A stretch of 64,000 nt of DNA, from positions 47,170-111,169 of the forward strand of contig NZ_JACHWZ010000004.1 of the NCBI RefSeq assembly GCF_014191725.1. The letters are read 5' to 3'. The notes beneath the pieces were generated by a model, which was not told the DNA's origin, made no database searches, and saw nothing but the letters and a program-made list of their open reading frames with translations. Source of the DNA: Microbulbifer rhizosphaerae (GTDB lineage Bacteria > Pseudomonadota > Gammaproteobacteria > Pseudomonadales > Cellvibrionaceae). The translations under genes were made by a program, and so were the position numbers. Shown here in pieces: positions 1-7,382 of this stretch. How positions within the stretch are numbered: position 1 is the first letter of the stretch; each line of letters starts with the position of its first letter.

Positions 1-490
1 CGCGCAGTTTTGCGAAGCACGTCCCTGTGCTTCGCCCTGCGGGTCAGCTAAAGCTGACCAAAAGCGCTCCCGGCGCTTTTGTGCGACCGGCCAAGGATGG
101 CCGGGCCGGCCTGCGCCCCATGGAAGGCTGCTTGCGAGTACCGCGCGTGTGACCACAGCTCGCCGCGCAGTTTTGCGAAGCACGTCCCTGTGCTTCGCCC
201 TGCGGGTCAGCTAAAGCTGACCAAAAGCGCTCCCGGCGCTTTTGTGCGACCGGCCAAGGCAGATTTTTGCTCCTGCAAAATCTGCATTCCCGTTGGGCGG
301 CACCCCGCCGTCCCTGGCGGTCAGATAGCCGGACCGGCCTGCGCCCCGGGGAAGGCTGCTTGCGAGTACCTTGCGCGTGGCCACTACTCGCCGCGCGGTT
401 TCGCGAAGCACGTCCCTGTGCTTCGCCCTGCGGGCCGGCCTGCGCCCCAGGGACGGTTGCTTGCGAGTATCTTGCGCGTGGCCACAGCTC
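1..490. repeat. Tandem modular hairpin-repeat array
   Basis: No credible gene lies here. Three related units begin at about 1, 164 and 392. Each opens with the same hairpin (stem GCGAAGCAC, loop GTCCCT; 12-35, 175-198, 403-426) and ends with a shared trailer containing GGCTGCTTGCGAGTA or a close variant. Units 1 and 2 also carry hairpins with stem GGTCAGCT (42-59, 205-222) and stem AAAGCGC (60-80, 223-243). Unit 1 has CCGGCC-AAGGAT-GGCCGG (87-104). In unit 2 that hairpin is opened by extra hairpins (about 259-320, including CCGCC-GTCCCT-GGCGG at 305-320). Unit 3 has lost the middle hairpins. Long open frames here are artefacts of the repeats. The array may continue left of the window. Confidence 0.75.
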
Positions 491-491
491 G

Positions 492-1274
492 TTACAGCTG
501 GTGCCGAAAGCTGATCAGCGCTGCGGTAACCGCGACGTTGAGGCTTTCGACACCGTTGCGCATGGGGATGCGCAGACTGTGGGTGCAGGTTTTGGCGGCG
601 GCGTCGCTGACACCGCGGGTTTCGTTGCCGAGTACGAAAATCGTGGCTTCGCCGCCGTTCAGTTCCCCCAGGGTATCTTTGGCATGGGAACTGAGGGCGC
701 AGATGCGGGCGCCGGTGTTGGCGAACTCCGCCAGGGTGGGAGCGAGATCGTCACAGCGCAGCAGGCGCATTTTGAACAGAGTGCCGACGCTGGCTTTGAT
801 GACCAGTGGATCTATCTGCGCGCAGCCCTTGCTCGGCAGGATGATGCCGTCGATGCCGCCGGCACAGGCGGAGCGGATAATCATGCCGAGATTTTGCGGG
901 TTGGTAATGCCGTCCAGGGCGAGCAGTTCATAGGGTTTATCGGCGGTGCGCAAAAATTCCTCTGCCTTGCCGTAGTGCGGCAGGGCCAGGTCCAGGGCCA
1001 CGCCCTGGTCCTGACGCGCGTTCTTGGAAATCCGGGAGAGCCCCTTGCGGTCCCAGTAGGCGATTTCGATGCGCCGCTCATGCGCCAGTTGTTCGATACG
1101 AGTGATCAACTGGTCGCGGCGGTTGCTTTCCGCCAGGTGCAGCTTGTGTGCAGCCAGGGTTGGGTCTTCCAGAGCCTCCAGCACTGGCTTGCGTCCGTAG
1201 ATGGTGAGCAGGCTGTCGTAGAAAGCGCGCTTTTTGAGGTACTGTCTTCTTCGCTCTTGGGGAGAATCTTTCAC
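492..1274 (-). CDS. TrmH/SpoU-family RNA 2'-O-methyltransferase
   Basis: A 260-aa SPOUT-class enzyme expected to transfer a methyl group from S-adenosylmethionine to a ribose 2'-OH in rRNA or tRNA, in the cytoplasm. An N-terminal substrate-binding domain begins near residues 24-35 (IYGRKPVLEAL). The three SpoU motifs are present: NPQNLGMIIRSA (125-136), VLGNETRGVS (214-223) and IPMRNGVESLNVAVTAAL (237-254), which form the trefoil knot. Length fits RlmB-like proteins, but the true nucleotide target cannot be read from sequence. The start is GTG, overlapping the stop of the upstream DUF2520 gene by 4 nt, so the two are probably co-translated. Family certain, substrate unknown. Confidence 0.9.
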   Translation of the reverse strand: MKDSPQERRRQYLKKRAFYDSLLTIYGRKPVLEALEDPTLAAHKLHLAESNRRDQLITRIEQLAHERRIEIAYWDRKGLSRISKNARQDQGVALDLALPHYGKAEEFLRTADKPYELLALDGITNPQNLGMIIRSACAGGIDGIILPSKGCAQIDPLVIKASVGTLFKMRLLRCDDLAPTLAEFANTGARICALSSHAKDTLGELNGGEATIFVLGNETRGVSDAAAKTCTHSLRIPMRNGVESLNVAVTAALISFRHQL

Positions 1275-2143
1275 CGGGGTGGCTCACTCAGTAAATCGAT
1301 CAATTGTTCGGCCAGGGGCCCGGGCAGTTGATTGTGCCGGGCCAATTCCACACAGGTGAGGCCCAGTTGGCGGTAGCACTGGGCCAGTTGTGTATCGGTT
1401 TGCGCCAGCGCAGCCAGCTGTCTGCGCACCGTATCCACGTCGCCTCGCGCAATGGGGCCGGTGAGGGATTGCTCCGGGCCCATTGCCATATTGTTCCCGG
1501 CGGTCTGCAGTACTATGGGCTTGAGCAGTTCCAGTGCCCGTTCCCGCTCGATACCGGCGGCGGAGAATGTGCGCAGACTCAGATCCATCAGCGCAGTGAG
1601 GTAATTGCAGGCGAATACCGAGCCGGCGTGATAAAGAGCTTTTTTGCTGCTGTCGATGGTGAGCAGTTCGCAGTCGAGGGCGGTGAAGGCGCGCTGCAAC
1701 AATTCGATTGCGGACCGGTCCCCCTCCAACGCCACGGTACTGCCGGCGAGGTTGCACAGGGATTTTTCCGGATCGGCAAAGCTGTGCACCGGATGGGCGC
1801 TGGCGGTTGCCGCTGGCCGGCAGGGGGACAGGATTTCCGAGCCGAGGGCGCCGCTGCAGTGAAAAACCACGGCGTTGTCCCTGTCGTTCAATCGGGGACC
1901 CAGCTGCTCGGCAATCCCGGCGATCTGCCGGTCGCCGGTGGCGATCAGCCAGCAGTCTGCATTTTCCATCGTTCCGATGGAATCGCAAACGCTGCCGGCG
2001 CCGATAAAATTCCGCGCCGTTTCGGCGCTCTGTGGCGAGTGATTGCAGATGGACTGAATCCGGAAAAATCCCCGCTGCTGCCACAGGCGGCCGAGAGTCC
2101 GGCCCAGTCTGCCGGCGCCGATAATATTGAGAGTCAAGGACAT
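1271..2143 (-). CDS. Rossmann-like / DUF2520 domain protein
   Basis: A 290-aa protein with an N-terminal dinucleotide-binding fold (GAGRLG, residues 9-14) and a C-terminal helical DUF2520 part containing HPVHSFADPE and the stretch HAGSVFACNYLTAL. It resembles NADP-dependent beta-hydroxyacid or ketopantoate-type reductases in layout, but no substrate is established for this family. It is translationally coupled to the TrmH-type methyltransferase downstream through a 4-nt overlap. The start at 2143 gives the Rossmann motif right at the N-terminus, as expected. Upstream is a family C palindromic repeat. Confidence 0.85.
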   Translation of the reverse strand: MSLTLNIIGAGRLGRTLGRLWQQRGFFRIQSICNHSPQSAETARNFIGAGSVCDSIGTMENADCWLIATGDRQIAGIAEQLGPRLNDRDNAVVFHCSGALGSEILSPCRPAATASAHPVHSFADPEKSLCNLAGSTVALEGDRSAIELLQRAFTALDCELLTIDSSKKALYHAGSVFACNYLTALMDLSLRTFSAAGIERERALELLKPIVLQTAGNNMAMGPEQSLTGPIARGDVDTVRRQLAALAQTDTQLAQCYRQLGLTCVELARHNQLPGPLAEQLIDLLSEPPR

Positions 2144-2190
2144 CAGCTAACGCGCACCTGAAAAATGGTTTGATATTGGCAATGGGTCGT

Positions 2191-2275
2191 TGTGGGATGG
2201 GCAAGGAGCGAAACGACGCGCTCACCACAAAGTGCCGTAAAAAACGATGGGCACACTCGCTTTGCCCATGCTACA
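2191..2275. repeat. Palindromic intergenic repeat, family C (copy 1)
   Basis: An imperfect inverted repeat. The left arm GTGGGATGGGCAAGGAGCGA is mirrored by TCGCTTTGCCCATGCTAC on the right, and an inner GATGGGCA/TTGCCCAT hairpin lies at about 2247-2269. A shorter relative with the same GGATGGGC / GCTCATCC logic is at 10328-10361. It fills the gap between pdxJ and the DUF2520 gene. Function unknown. It could act as a transcript-end structure for pdxJ, which reads into it. Confidence 0.65.
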
Positions 2276-2295
2276 GCCACGCTTATAAAAATTAA

Positions 2296-3054
2296 TTAAT
2301 TGCCGCTCAGGCAATTGAGATAGGCGGTTACCGCATTGTCCAGCCCCATACTGATGGCGTCCACGGTCAGCGCATGACCGATGGAAACTTCCTGCAGGCC
2401 GGGCAGGGTGCGGTAACGCGGCAGGTTGATCAGGTTGAGGTCGTGGCCGGCGTTGACTCCCAGCCCCAGCTGGCGTGCGTGTTCCGCGGCGGCACTGTGG
2501 GCGGTGAAAATAGCGTCGATATCGCCGGACTGGCGGGCCACTGCTTCAGCGTAGGGGCCGGTATAGAGTTCGATCCGGTCGGCGCCCACGTCCCCTGCCA
2601 GTGTTATCTGCTCCAGATCCGAGTCCATAAACAGACTTACGCGGACCTTGGCCGCCTTCAGTTCGGCGATTATCGGCTTCAGGCGGGCGCCGTCGCGTTT
2701 GAGGTCGAAACCGTGGTCCGACGTGAGTTGATCGTTGCTGTCCGGCACCAGGGTGCACTGGTCCGGCCGGGTTTCCAGCACCAGCGGGATCAGCCCCGGG
2801 TAGTCTTTCAAGGGCTCGGCAAAGGGGTTGCCCTCGACATTGAATTCGATTCCCTCGCGGCTCCGGCACAGTTCGGCCAGCTCGCGCACGTCGCCGGGGC
2901 GGATATGGCGCTGGTCCGGGCGCGGGTGCACGGTCAGGCCCTGGGCACCGGCGTCGAGGCACAGCCGGCCGTGGGCGACCACATCTGGGTAGCTACCCTC
3001 GCGGGAATTGCGGATCAGCGCGATTTTATTGAGATTGACACTGAGGGCTATCAC
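2296..3054 (-). CDS. pdxJ: Pyridoxine 5'-phosphate synthase PdxJ
   Basis: A 252-aa TIM-barrel enzyme that condenses 3-amino-2-oxopropyl phosphate with 1-deoxyxylulose 5-phosphate to give pyridoxine 5'-phosphate, the last ring-forming step of the DXP-dependent vitamin B6 pathway. Visible hallmarks are HPRPDQRHIRPGDV (43-56, the phosphate/substrate loop with His43, Arg45 and His50) and GLGVNAGHDLN near residue 200. The N-terminus (NLNKIALIRNSR) differs from the enterobacterial HVATLRxAR form and matches the alternative PdxJ type. The start is GTG at 3054, 2 nt after the cyclophilin stop, so both are likely on one mRNA. Its substrate DXP is also the substrate of Dxr at 29.2 kb. Confidence 0.93.
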   Translation of the reverse strand: MIALSVNLNKIALIRNSREGSYPDVVAHGRLCLDAGAQGLTVHPRPDQRHIRPGDVRELAELCRSREGIEFNVEGNPFAEPLKDYPGLIPLVLETRPDQCTLVPDSNDQLTSDHGFDLKRDGARLKPIIAELKAAKVRVSLFMDSDLEQITLAGDVGADRIELYTGPYAEAVARQSGDIDAIFTAHSAAAEHARQLGLGVNAGHDLNLINLPRYRTLPGLQEVSIGHALTVDAISMGLDNAVTAYLNCLSGN

Positions 3055-3056
3055 CG

Positions 3057-3641
3057 TTATTCCCCTTTGTTGCCGTCCGCTTCCGGGCTTTGTTTCAGGC
3101 GTTTTGCCTTCAGTATGCGCACGGGGGTGTTGGGCGCGGCGGGGAAGGCCCGGTAGAGGCCGCGGGGTTCGGCGGCTATCTTGTCCACCACATCCATCCC
3201 CTTGACGACTTTGCCGAACACGGTGTAGCCGGGTTTGTCCTTTTGCGCATCCAGGTGGCCGTTGTTCACCAGGTTGATAAAGAACTGTGCGGTGGCGCTG
3301 TCCGGGTCGTTCAGGCGGGCCATGGCGACAGTGCCGCGCAGGTTCTGGAGGCCGTTGGCGGACTCGTTGGCCACCGGCTCGCGGGTTTCCTTTTTCTGGA
3401 AATCGAAAGTCAGTCCGCCGGTCTGGACCATAAAGCCCGGGATCACCCGGTGGAAAATCACTCCGTTGTAGAAGCCGCTGTCCACATAAGTGAGGAAGTT
3501 TTCCACGGTGGCCGGCGCCTTGTCTTTATAGAGTTCCAGCTGAATGCCGCCGAGGTCGGTTTGCAGTTCCACCTGAGGGTTTTCGGCAAGCACCGGCAGG
3601 GCGAGAAAGCCGGTTAAAAGTGCCGCGAAGAATACACGCAT
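3057..3641 (-). CDS. ppiA: Periplasmic peptidyl-prolyl cis-trans isomerase (cyclophilin)
   Basis: A 194-aa cyclophilin that catalyses proline cis-trans isomerisation during folding of exported proteins. Residues 1-19 form a signal peptide ending ALPVLA-E, so the protein is periplasmic. The core has the family hallmark FHRVIPGFMVQTGG (63-76) and the usual Val-Ala-Met-Ala-Arg and AQFFINLVNN motifs, with AQFFIN conserved. The C-terminal tail is short and charged. It resembles PpiA, but gene naming among bacterial cyclophilins is loose. It directly precedes pdxJ. Upstream, towards the SH3 gene, is a family D repeat. Confidence 0.9.
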   Translation of the reverse strand: MRVFFAALLTGFLALPVLAENPQVELQTDLGGIQLELYKDKAPATVENFLTYVDSGFYNGVIFHRVIPGFMVQTGGLTFDFQKKETREPVANESANGLQNLRGTVAMARLNDPDSATAQFFINLVNNGHLDAQKDKPGYTVFGKVVKGMDVVDKIAAEPRGLYRAFPAAPNTPVRILKAKRLKQSPEADGNKGE

Positions 3642-3676
3642 CGTCCATGCTCCCTGTTTTACGCTATTAACGGATG

Positions 3677-3730
3677 GCGGGTTTGAAGCCCGCTTGCGGA
3701 GCTGGAACTCCGCGGTGCCGGGATCAATTG
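3677..3730. repeat. Palindromic repeat, family D (copy 1) at the SH3-gene stop
   Basis: Two adjacent hairpins, GCGGG-tttgaag-CCCGC and GCGGAG-CTGGAA-CTCCGC, followed by GGTGCCGGGATCAATTG, which reads in the minus direction as the Asn-stop (AATTGA) end of the SH3-domain gene. The same arrangement is found at dapD (16510-16570). It may work as a Rho-independent-like or RNA-stabilising 3' structure, although there is no U-tract. Confidence 0.65.
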
Positions 3731-4410
3731 GCCCATTCGGAGCGCCGCCGGCGCGGGCGCAGGTGCGGTGCTATCATGGCCAGGATAGCACCCAGGCCGA
3801 CGGACAGGGCGCCGTACATATACCACTTCTGGGTATCGCTGCCGGAGAGGCGCTGGATTTCCGCCTCTGCCATCATCTGTTCCTGCTTCAGCAGTTCGTG
3901 TTGATGCAACAGTTTCTGGTGACGCTGGTTGAGCGCCACTGCGTCTGCAGAGAGGGCTTTCAGCTCCTTCAATTCTTTTTCCAGTTGCTGGGACTTTTCC
4001 TGCGCGGTCTGTAGCGCGCTGCCCAGCTTGTGGTTTTCCCCTTCCAGGCGGCGGACTTCCCCGCCCAGGTTGCCTTCCATTTTCTCGAAGCGCGCCAGGT
4101 TGGCCTCCGCTCGCTGCAGCTTGATTTCTGCCACCGGTTCCGCCACCAGGTACTGGCGGGGCACCCAGCCCTCTTCGCCGCCGGGGATGCGCACCCGCGA
4201 CCAGCCGTCGTCCGGGGCGTCTTCCAGCAGGGTCAATTTGGTACCGCTGGGCAGGCCGCGGTGCAGGATACGAAATTCGTTGCCTTTGCCCGAGCGCATG
4301 GGAACGTGCAGTTCGTCGGTGATATAGCGAGTGCTGCCAGTCTGTGCGACGGTGAAAGTGCTGGCGGCGAGCAGTGCAGCCGCGGCCATGCCGGTCAGTT
4401 TGTTCATCAT
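3724..4410 (-). CDS. TIGR04211-type SH3 / coiled-coil membrane protein
   Basis: About 228 aa. A signal peptide (MMNKLTGMAAAALLAASTF, cut near VAQ-TG) leads into a bacterial SH3 domain (roughly residues 27-92, with GLPSGTKLTLLEDAPDDGW and GEEGWVPRQYL). A long Leu/Glu/Lys-rich coiled coil (about 95-190) and one C-terminal membrane segment (WYMYGALSVGLGAILAMIAP) follow, and the protein ends in a basic RRRR patch. This is the layout of E. coli YgiM-like proteins. A periplasmic, inner-membrane-anchored peptidoglycan-contacting role is inferred. A frame from 4524 would overlap the YciI gene, so ATG at 4410 (or 4407) is preferred. Confidence 0.85.
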   Translation of the reverse strand: MMNKLTGMAAAALLAASTFTVAQTGSTRYITDELHVPMRSGKGNEFRILHRGLPSGTKLTLLEDAPDDGWSRVRIPGGEEGWVPRQYLVAEPVAEIKLQRAEANLARFEKMEGNLGGEVRRLEGENHKLGSALQTAQEKSQQLEKELKELKALSADAVALNQRHQKLLHQHELLKQEQMMAEAEIQRLSGSDTQKWYMYGALSVGLGAILAMIAPHLRPRRRRSEWAN

Positions 4411-4450
4411 TTCTGATACAGCTTTTTTATCGGTTAAAAGTGTTTTCGGT

Positions 4451-4750
4451 TTATGGGAGTACGGCTTTGAATGGCTTGACCACCACGGAGGCGTAGACAC
4501 CGGCGCTGACATAGGGGTCTGCATCGGCCCAGGCCCTGGCGTCTTCCAGCGAGGGAAATTCCGCTACCACCAGGCTGCCGCTAAAGCCGGCTTCGCCGGG
4601 GTCTTCGCTGTCCACCGCAGGGTGGGGGCCGGCGAGGAGCAGGCGCCCCTCGTCTTTCAGGCGGTTGAGGCGGGCCAGGTGGTCGGGCCGCGCGCCTTTG
4701 CGCAGCGGCAGACTGTTGTCGACGTCTTCACTGATAATGGCGTACCACAT
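4451..4750 (-). CDS. yciI: YciI family protein
   Basis: A 99-aa small cytoplasmic protein with the ferredoxin-like YCII fold: [17 protein letters not shown] at the start, [24 protein letters not shown] with the conserved His and Arg, and a C-terminal [17 protein letters not shown] strand. The family contains a putative His-Asp pair but its reaction is unknown. It is downstream of the VC0807-type membrane protein and upstream of the SH3 protein on the same strand. The same neighbourhood (septation/membrane protein, YciI, SH3 protein, PHP domain) occurs in pseudomonads. Confidence 0.88.
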   Translation of the reverse strand: MWYAIISEDVDNSLPLRKGARPDHLARLNRLKDEGRLLLAGPHPAVDSEDPGEAGFSGSLVVAEFPSLEDARAWADADPYVSAGVYASVVVKPFKAVLP

Positions 4751-4788
4751 ATTTATATCTTTCGCTTTTATTTTGTCGGTTTTTCGGT

Positions 4789-5553
4789 TTATTGCTGGGC
4801 CATGATCTCTTCGAGCTTCAGGCCGGTCAGCTTGACGATGCGATAAAGCAGGAAGAACAGTGCCAGGAGCAGGATGATCGCCGTGGGCACGAAGATCACT
4901 CCATAGCTCACCATGGTCATTTTGCCCAGCTCAATATTAAAGGCCTCTGTGCCGGGCGGGCTCTGCAGCATCAGTTTGGCCAGGATGTAGTTCAGCGTCG
5001 AGGACAGGAAGAAGGAGCCGGCGATCATCCAGGAGGCGTGCTGCAGGGTGCGCTCGAAGGCGCCCTGGTTGCCGTTGCCGGCCAGCACTCTGGCGATCTT
5101 GGCGGTATCCAGAACCATGTCGTTGTAGAGGAAGGTCTTCACCAGAGGCCAGCGGGTATAAAGGGATGCCACAGTGGCTATGCCCAGTAGGCCGGGAATG
5201 GCCGCCTCCTTGATAGCTATGTATTCAGCATCCAGTTTCAGCAGGCTGATGCCGCCGGTGAGCAGGACACTGATAGTGCCCAGGGCGGAAAAGAAGTTGA
5301 CCTTGCCGGACCGGTACAGGTCGTGCAGGCCGTAGAGCAGCGGAAACGCCAGCGCCACCACGATGGCCCACTTGGTGCCCAGCCAGTTGTCGCCGGACAG
5401 TTTGGTGAGAATCAGCGTGGGGATGACGATATTGATCAGCAGATTGGCCAGAAGGCTCTCTTTTTTTGGCTGAGAACTCTCTTTCTTCGGCTGAAGGCTC
5501 TCTTTCTTCGGCTTCTGCTCAGTCGCTGCGGTGGTCGGGTTGGTTTCGGTCAT
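4789..5553 (-). CDS. VC0807-family integral membrane protein
   Basis: A 254-aa polytopic membrane protein of unknown function. Hydrophobic segments are visible at about 36-52, 64-80, 90-108, 118-136, 170-190 and 215-240. The N-terminus is unusual: a Lys-rich cytoplasmic tail with three near-identical PKKES-type repeats (residues about 14-33), mirrored at DNA level by short direct repeats at about 5455-5515. That tail looks like recent tandem-repeat expansion and is not part of the family core. It replaces the position held by the septation protein YciB in pseudomonads. It faces the RNase AM gene divergently. Confidence 0.75.
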   Translation of the reverse strand: MTETNPTTAATEQKPKKESLQPKKESSQPKKESLLANLLINIVIPTLILTKLSGDNWLGTKWAIVVALAFPLLYGLHDLYRSGKVNFFSALGTISVLLTGGISLLKLDAEYIAIKEAAIPGLLGIATVASLYTRWPLVKTFLYNDMVLDTAKIARVLAGNGNQGAFERTLQHASWMIAGSFFLSSTLNYILAKLMLQSPPGTEAFNIELGKMTMVSYGVIFVPTAIILLLALFFLLYRIVKLTGLKLEEIMAQQ

Positions 5554-5711
5554 GCTCTGTTCCGGTGATAATGCCCCGCTATCCCTTACGATAGACTTCG
5601 GCTGACGATACCGCTGCCAGCGGTGAATGGGTCTCCCCGGTCGCTGTTCGACAGCGCTGCCGGGTAAACGTTCAAAGCGGGTGTAACCACCCGGAGGTAG
5701 TTATCCTGACT
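5554..5711. promoter_or_regulatory. Divergent intergenic region
   Basis: 158 bp between two divergent genes, presumably carrying promoters for both the VC0807 operon (minus) and the RNase AM-YciO-ScpAB-RluB operon (plus). A weak hairpin-rich stretch is seen (CGCTGCCAGCGG at 5611-5622). No confident -10/-35 pair was assigned. A GGAGGT lies 5692-5697, somewhat far from the GTG start at 5712. Confidence 0.35.
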
Positions 5712-6569
5712 GTGACCACGTATTCAGGTCTGGTGGACCTGCACTGCCACAGCACGGCATCCGACGGTATTTTAAGTCCTGCACAGCTGGTGTCGAGGGC
5801 GAAATCCTGCGGTGTGACACTGTTGGCGCTCACCGACCACGATACGGTCGCGGGAGTGGCCGAGGCCCGCGAAGCCGGTGACCGGCTGGGTGTATTGGTT
5901 TTGCCGGGCATCGAGTTTTCCTCCCGTTGGGGGCGGCGCCAGGTACACATTATCGGGCTCGATATCGATCCGGCGTCCACTGCGCTGCGGGACGCTATTG
6001 AGCTGCGCGACCGGCTGCGGGACGAGCGTGCGCGGAATATCGCCGCCAAGCTGGAAAAGCGGGGCTTCCCAGACGCTTTGGAAGGCGCCCGGGCACTGGC
6101 CAGCGGAGTGCTGGGCAGGCCCCACTTCGCCCGCTGGCTGGTGGCGGAGGGCCATGTGGCGGATATGGCGCAAGCCTTCAAACGCTATCTGGGGGCGGGA
6201 AAAGTGGGGGACGTGGCGGTGGACTGGCCAGAGCTCGCGGACACCATTGCCACTATCAAGGCAGCCGGTGGTGTCGCGGTGTTGGCCCATCCGCTCAAAT
6301 ACGGCCTGACGCGCACCCAGTTGCGGCGACTCCTTTCGGAGTTTCGGGACGCGGGGGGCGGCGCCGTGGAGCTGCTCTGTGGCCGCCAGAATCCGGTGCA
6401 GACCCGCGAACTCCGCCAGTTACTGGATTCGGTGGCAGGGGAGGGCGGTGAACCCCTGCGCTGCTCCCTCGGCAGCGACTTCCACCAGCCGGACCAGCCC
6501 TGGCGCGAACTGGGCTGTGTGAGACTGCCGGAGGGCGTCGAGCCGGTATGGGCCATGCTGCGCGTTTAA
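5712..6569 (+). CDS. rnm: PHP-domain 5'-3' exonuclease (RNase AM / YciV)
   Basis: A 285-aa PHP-superfamily phosphoesterase. E. coli RNase AM (YciV, formerly TrpH) removes nucleotides 5'-3' and matures the 5' ends of rRNAs. Metal-binding motifs are intact: DLHCHSTASDG (residues about 9-19), ALTDHDTVAG, GIEFSS, VLAHPLKYGLT and the C-terminal GSDFHQPDQPW. The start is GTG. It heads a plus-strand operon with YciO, ScpA, ScpB and RluB, as in many gammaproteobacteria. The following gap holds hairpin repeats but no obvious terminator. Confidence 0.9.
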   Translation: MTTYSGLVDLHCHSTASDGILSPAQLVSRAKSCGVTLLALTDHDTVAGVAEAREAGDRLGVLVLPGIEFSSRWGRRQVHIIGLDIDPASTALRDAIELRDRLRDERARNIAAKLEKRGFPDALEGARALASGVLGRPHFARWLVAEGHVADMAQAFKRYLGAGKVGDVAVDWPELADTIATIKAAGGVAVLAHPLKYGLTRTQLRRLLSEFRDAGGGAVELLCGRQNPVQTRELRQLLDSVAGEGGEPLRCSLGSDFHQPDQPWRELGCVRLPEGVEPVWAMLRV

Positions 6570-6706
6570 CGAGCGCCGCTCGTTGCGCAGCATGGCGCCC
6601 GGCCAAGGACGGCCGGGCTGGTGGATTCTCCATGGATGGCTGCTTGGCACGGTGCATTTGTGGCAGACTAGCGCCTAGTTTCTTGAACAATATATTGGGG
6701 GCAATA
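6570..6706. repeat. Modular hairpin repeats between rnm and yciO
   Basis: Three small palindromes follow the stop: ACGAGCG-C-CGCTCGT (about 6569-6584), GGCGCC around 6595 and CCCGGCC-AAGGAC-GGCCGGG (6599-6618). Then comes CTCCATGGATGGCTGCTTG, which matches the trailer of the 1-490 array (CCATGGAAGGCTGCTTG). The loop AAGGAC and the trailer tie this locus to the same repeat family. The yciO ribosome binding site (TTGGGGGCAATA) lies just before 6707. Confidence 0.65.
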
Positions 6707-7330
6707 GTGGCGCAGTTTTTCCAGATTCATCCGGACAATCCCCAGGGGCGGCTGATCAGTCAGGCGGCGGATATTGTCGCCAGTGGTGGGGTGATCGTCT
6801 TCCCCACGGACTCTGCCTACGCCATCGGCTGCCGGTTGGGGGAGAAGTTGGCTGTGGAGCGCATTCGCGCCATCCGCCAGTTGGACAAGCAGCATAATTT
6901 CACCCTGATGTGCCGCGATCTCTCGGAACTGGCCAGCTACGCCAAGGTGGACAACCAGATGTTCCGCCTGCTCAAGAACCACACCCCCGGCCCCTACACC
7001 TTTATCATGCCCGCCACGGCCGAGGTGCCGCGCCGGCTGTTGAACCCCAAGCGCAGGACCATCGGCCTGCGGGTGCCGGGCAACGCCATCGTGCAGGCGC
7101 TGATCGAAGCCCTGGGCGAGCCGCTGATGAGCTGCAGCCTGATCATGCCCGGCGACAGCCAGCCGCTCACCGATCCCTACGATATCCGCGACACCCTGGA
7201 GCACCAGGTGGAGCTGGTAATCGACGGCGGTTTCTGCGGCCTGGAGGCCACCACCGTAGTGGACCTCACCGGTGACGAACCGGAACTGGTGCGCGAGGGC
7301 TGCGGTGCCATCGATGAAATTATCGGTTGA
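6707..7330 (+). CDS. yciO: YciO / Sua5-YrdC family protein
   Basis: About 207 aa. The YrdC-like fold binds L-threonine, bicarbonate and ATP in TsaC/Sua5, which make threonylcarbamoyl-AMP for the t6A37 tRNA modification. YciO is a close paralogue whose activity is less certain. Visible motifs are VIVFPTDSAYAIGC (residues about 28-41), KQHNFTLMCRDLSELASYAKV and the PGPYTFIMPAT and RTIGLRVPGN stretches, all typical of YciO rather than TsaC. Start chosen at GTG 6707 because a G-rich ribosome site precedes it. The longer frame from 6548 would translate the repeat. YciO sits next to RNase AM here as in E. coli. Confidence 0.88.
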   Translation: MAQFFQIHPDNPQGRLISQAADIVASGGVIVFPTDSAYAIGCRLGEKLAVERIRAIRQLDKQHNFTLMCRDLSELASYAKVDNQMFRLLKNHTPGPYTFIMPATAEVPRRLLNPKRRTIGLRVPGNAIVQALIEALGEPLMSCSLIMPGDSQPLTDPYDIRDTLEHQVELVIDGGFCGLEATTVVDLTGDEPELVREGCGAIDEIIG

Positions 7331-7382
7331 AGCAGCGCACCTATGTATAATCGCGCGTTTGCATTTTTGAAGGTGGGGCAGC

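Noticed and set aside
1-490. CRISPR array at the left edge
   Set aside because: Repeat units are long, unequal and internally palindromic. No regular repeat-spacer pattern.
79-1331. Long plus-strand open frames over the hairpin array and TrmH gene
   Set aside because: They translate tandem palindromic repeats and the antisense of a clear SpoU methyltransferase. No protein family features.
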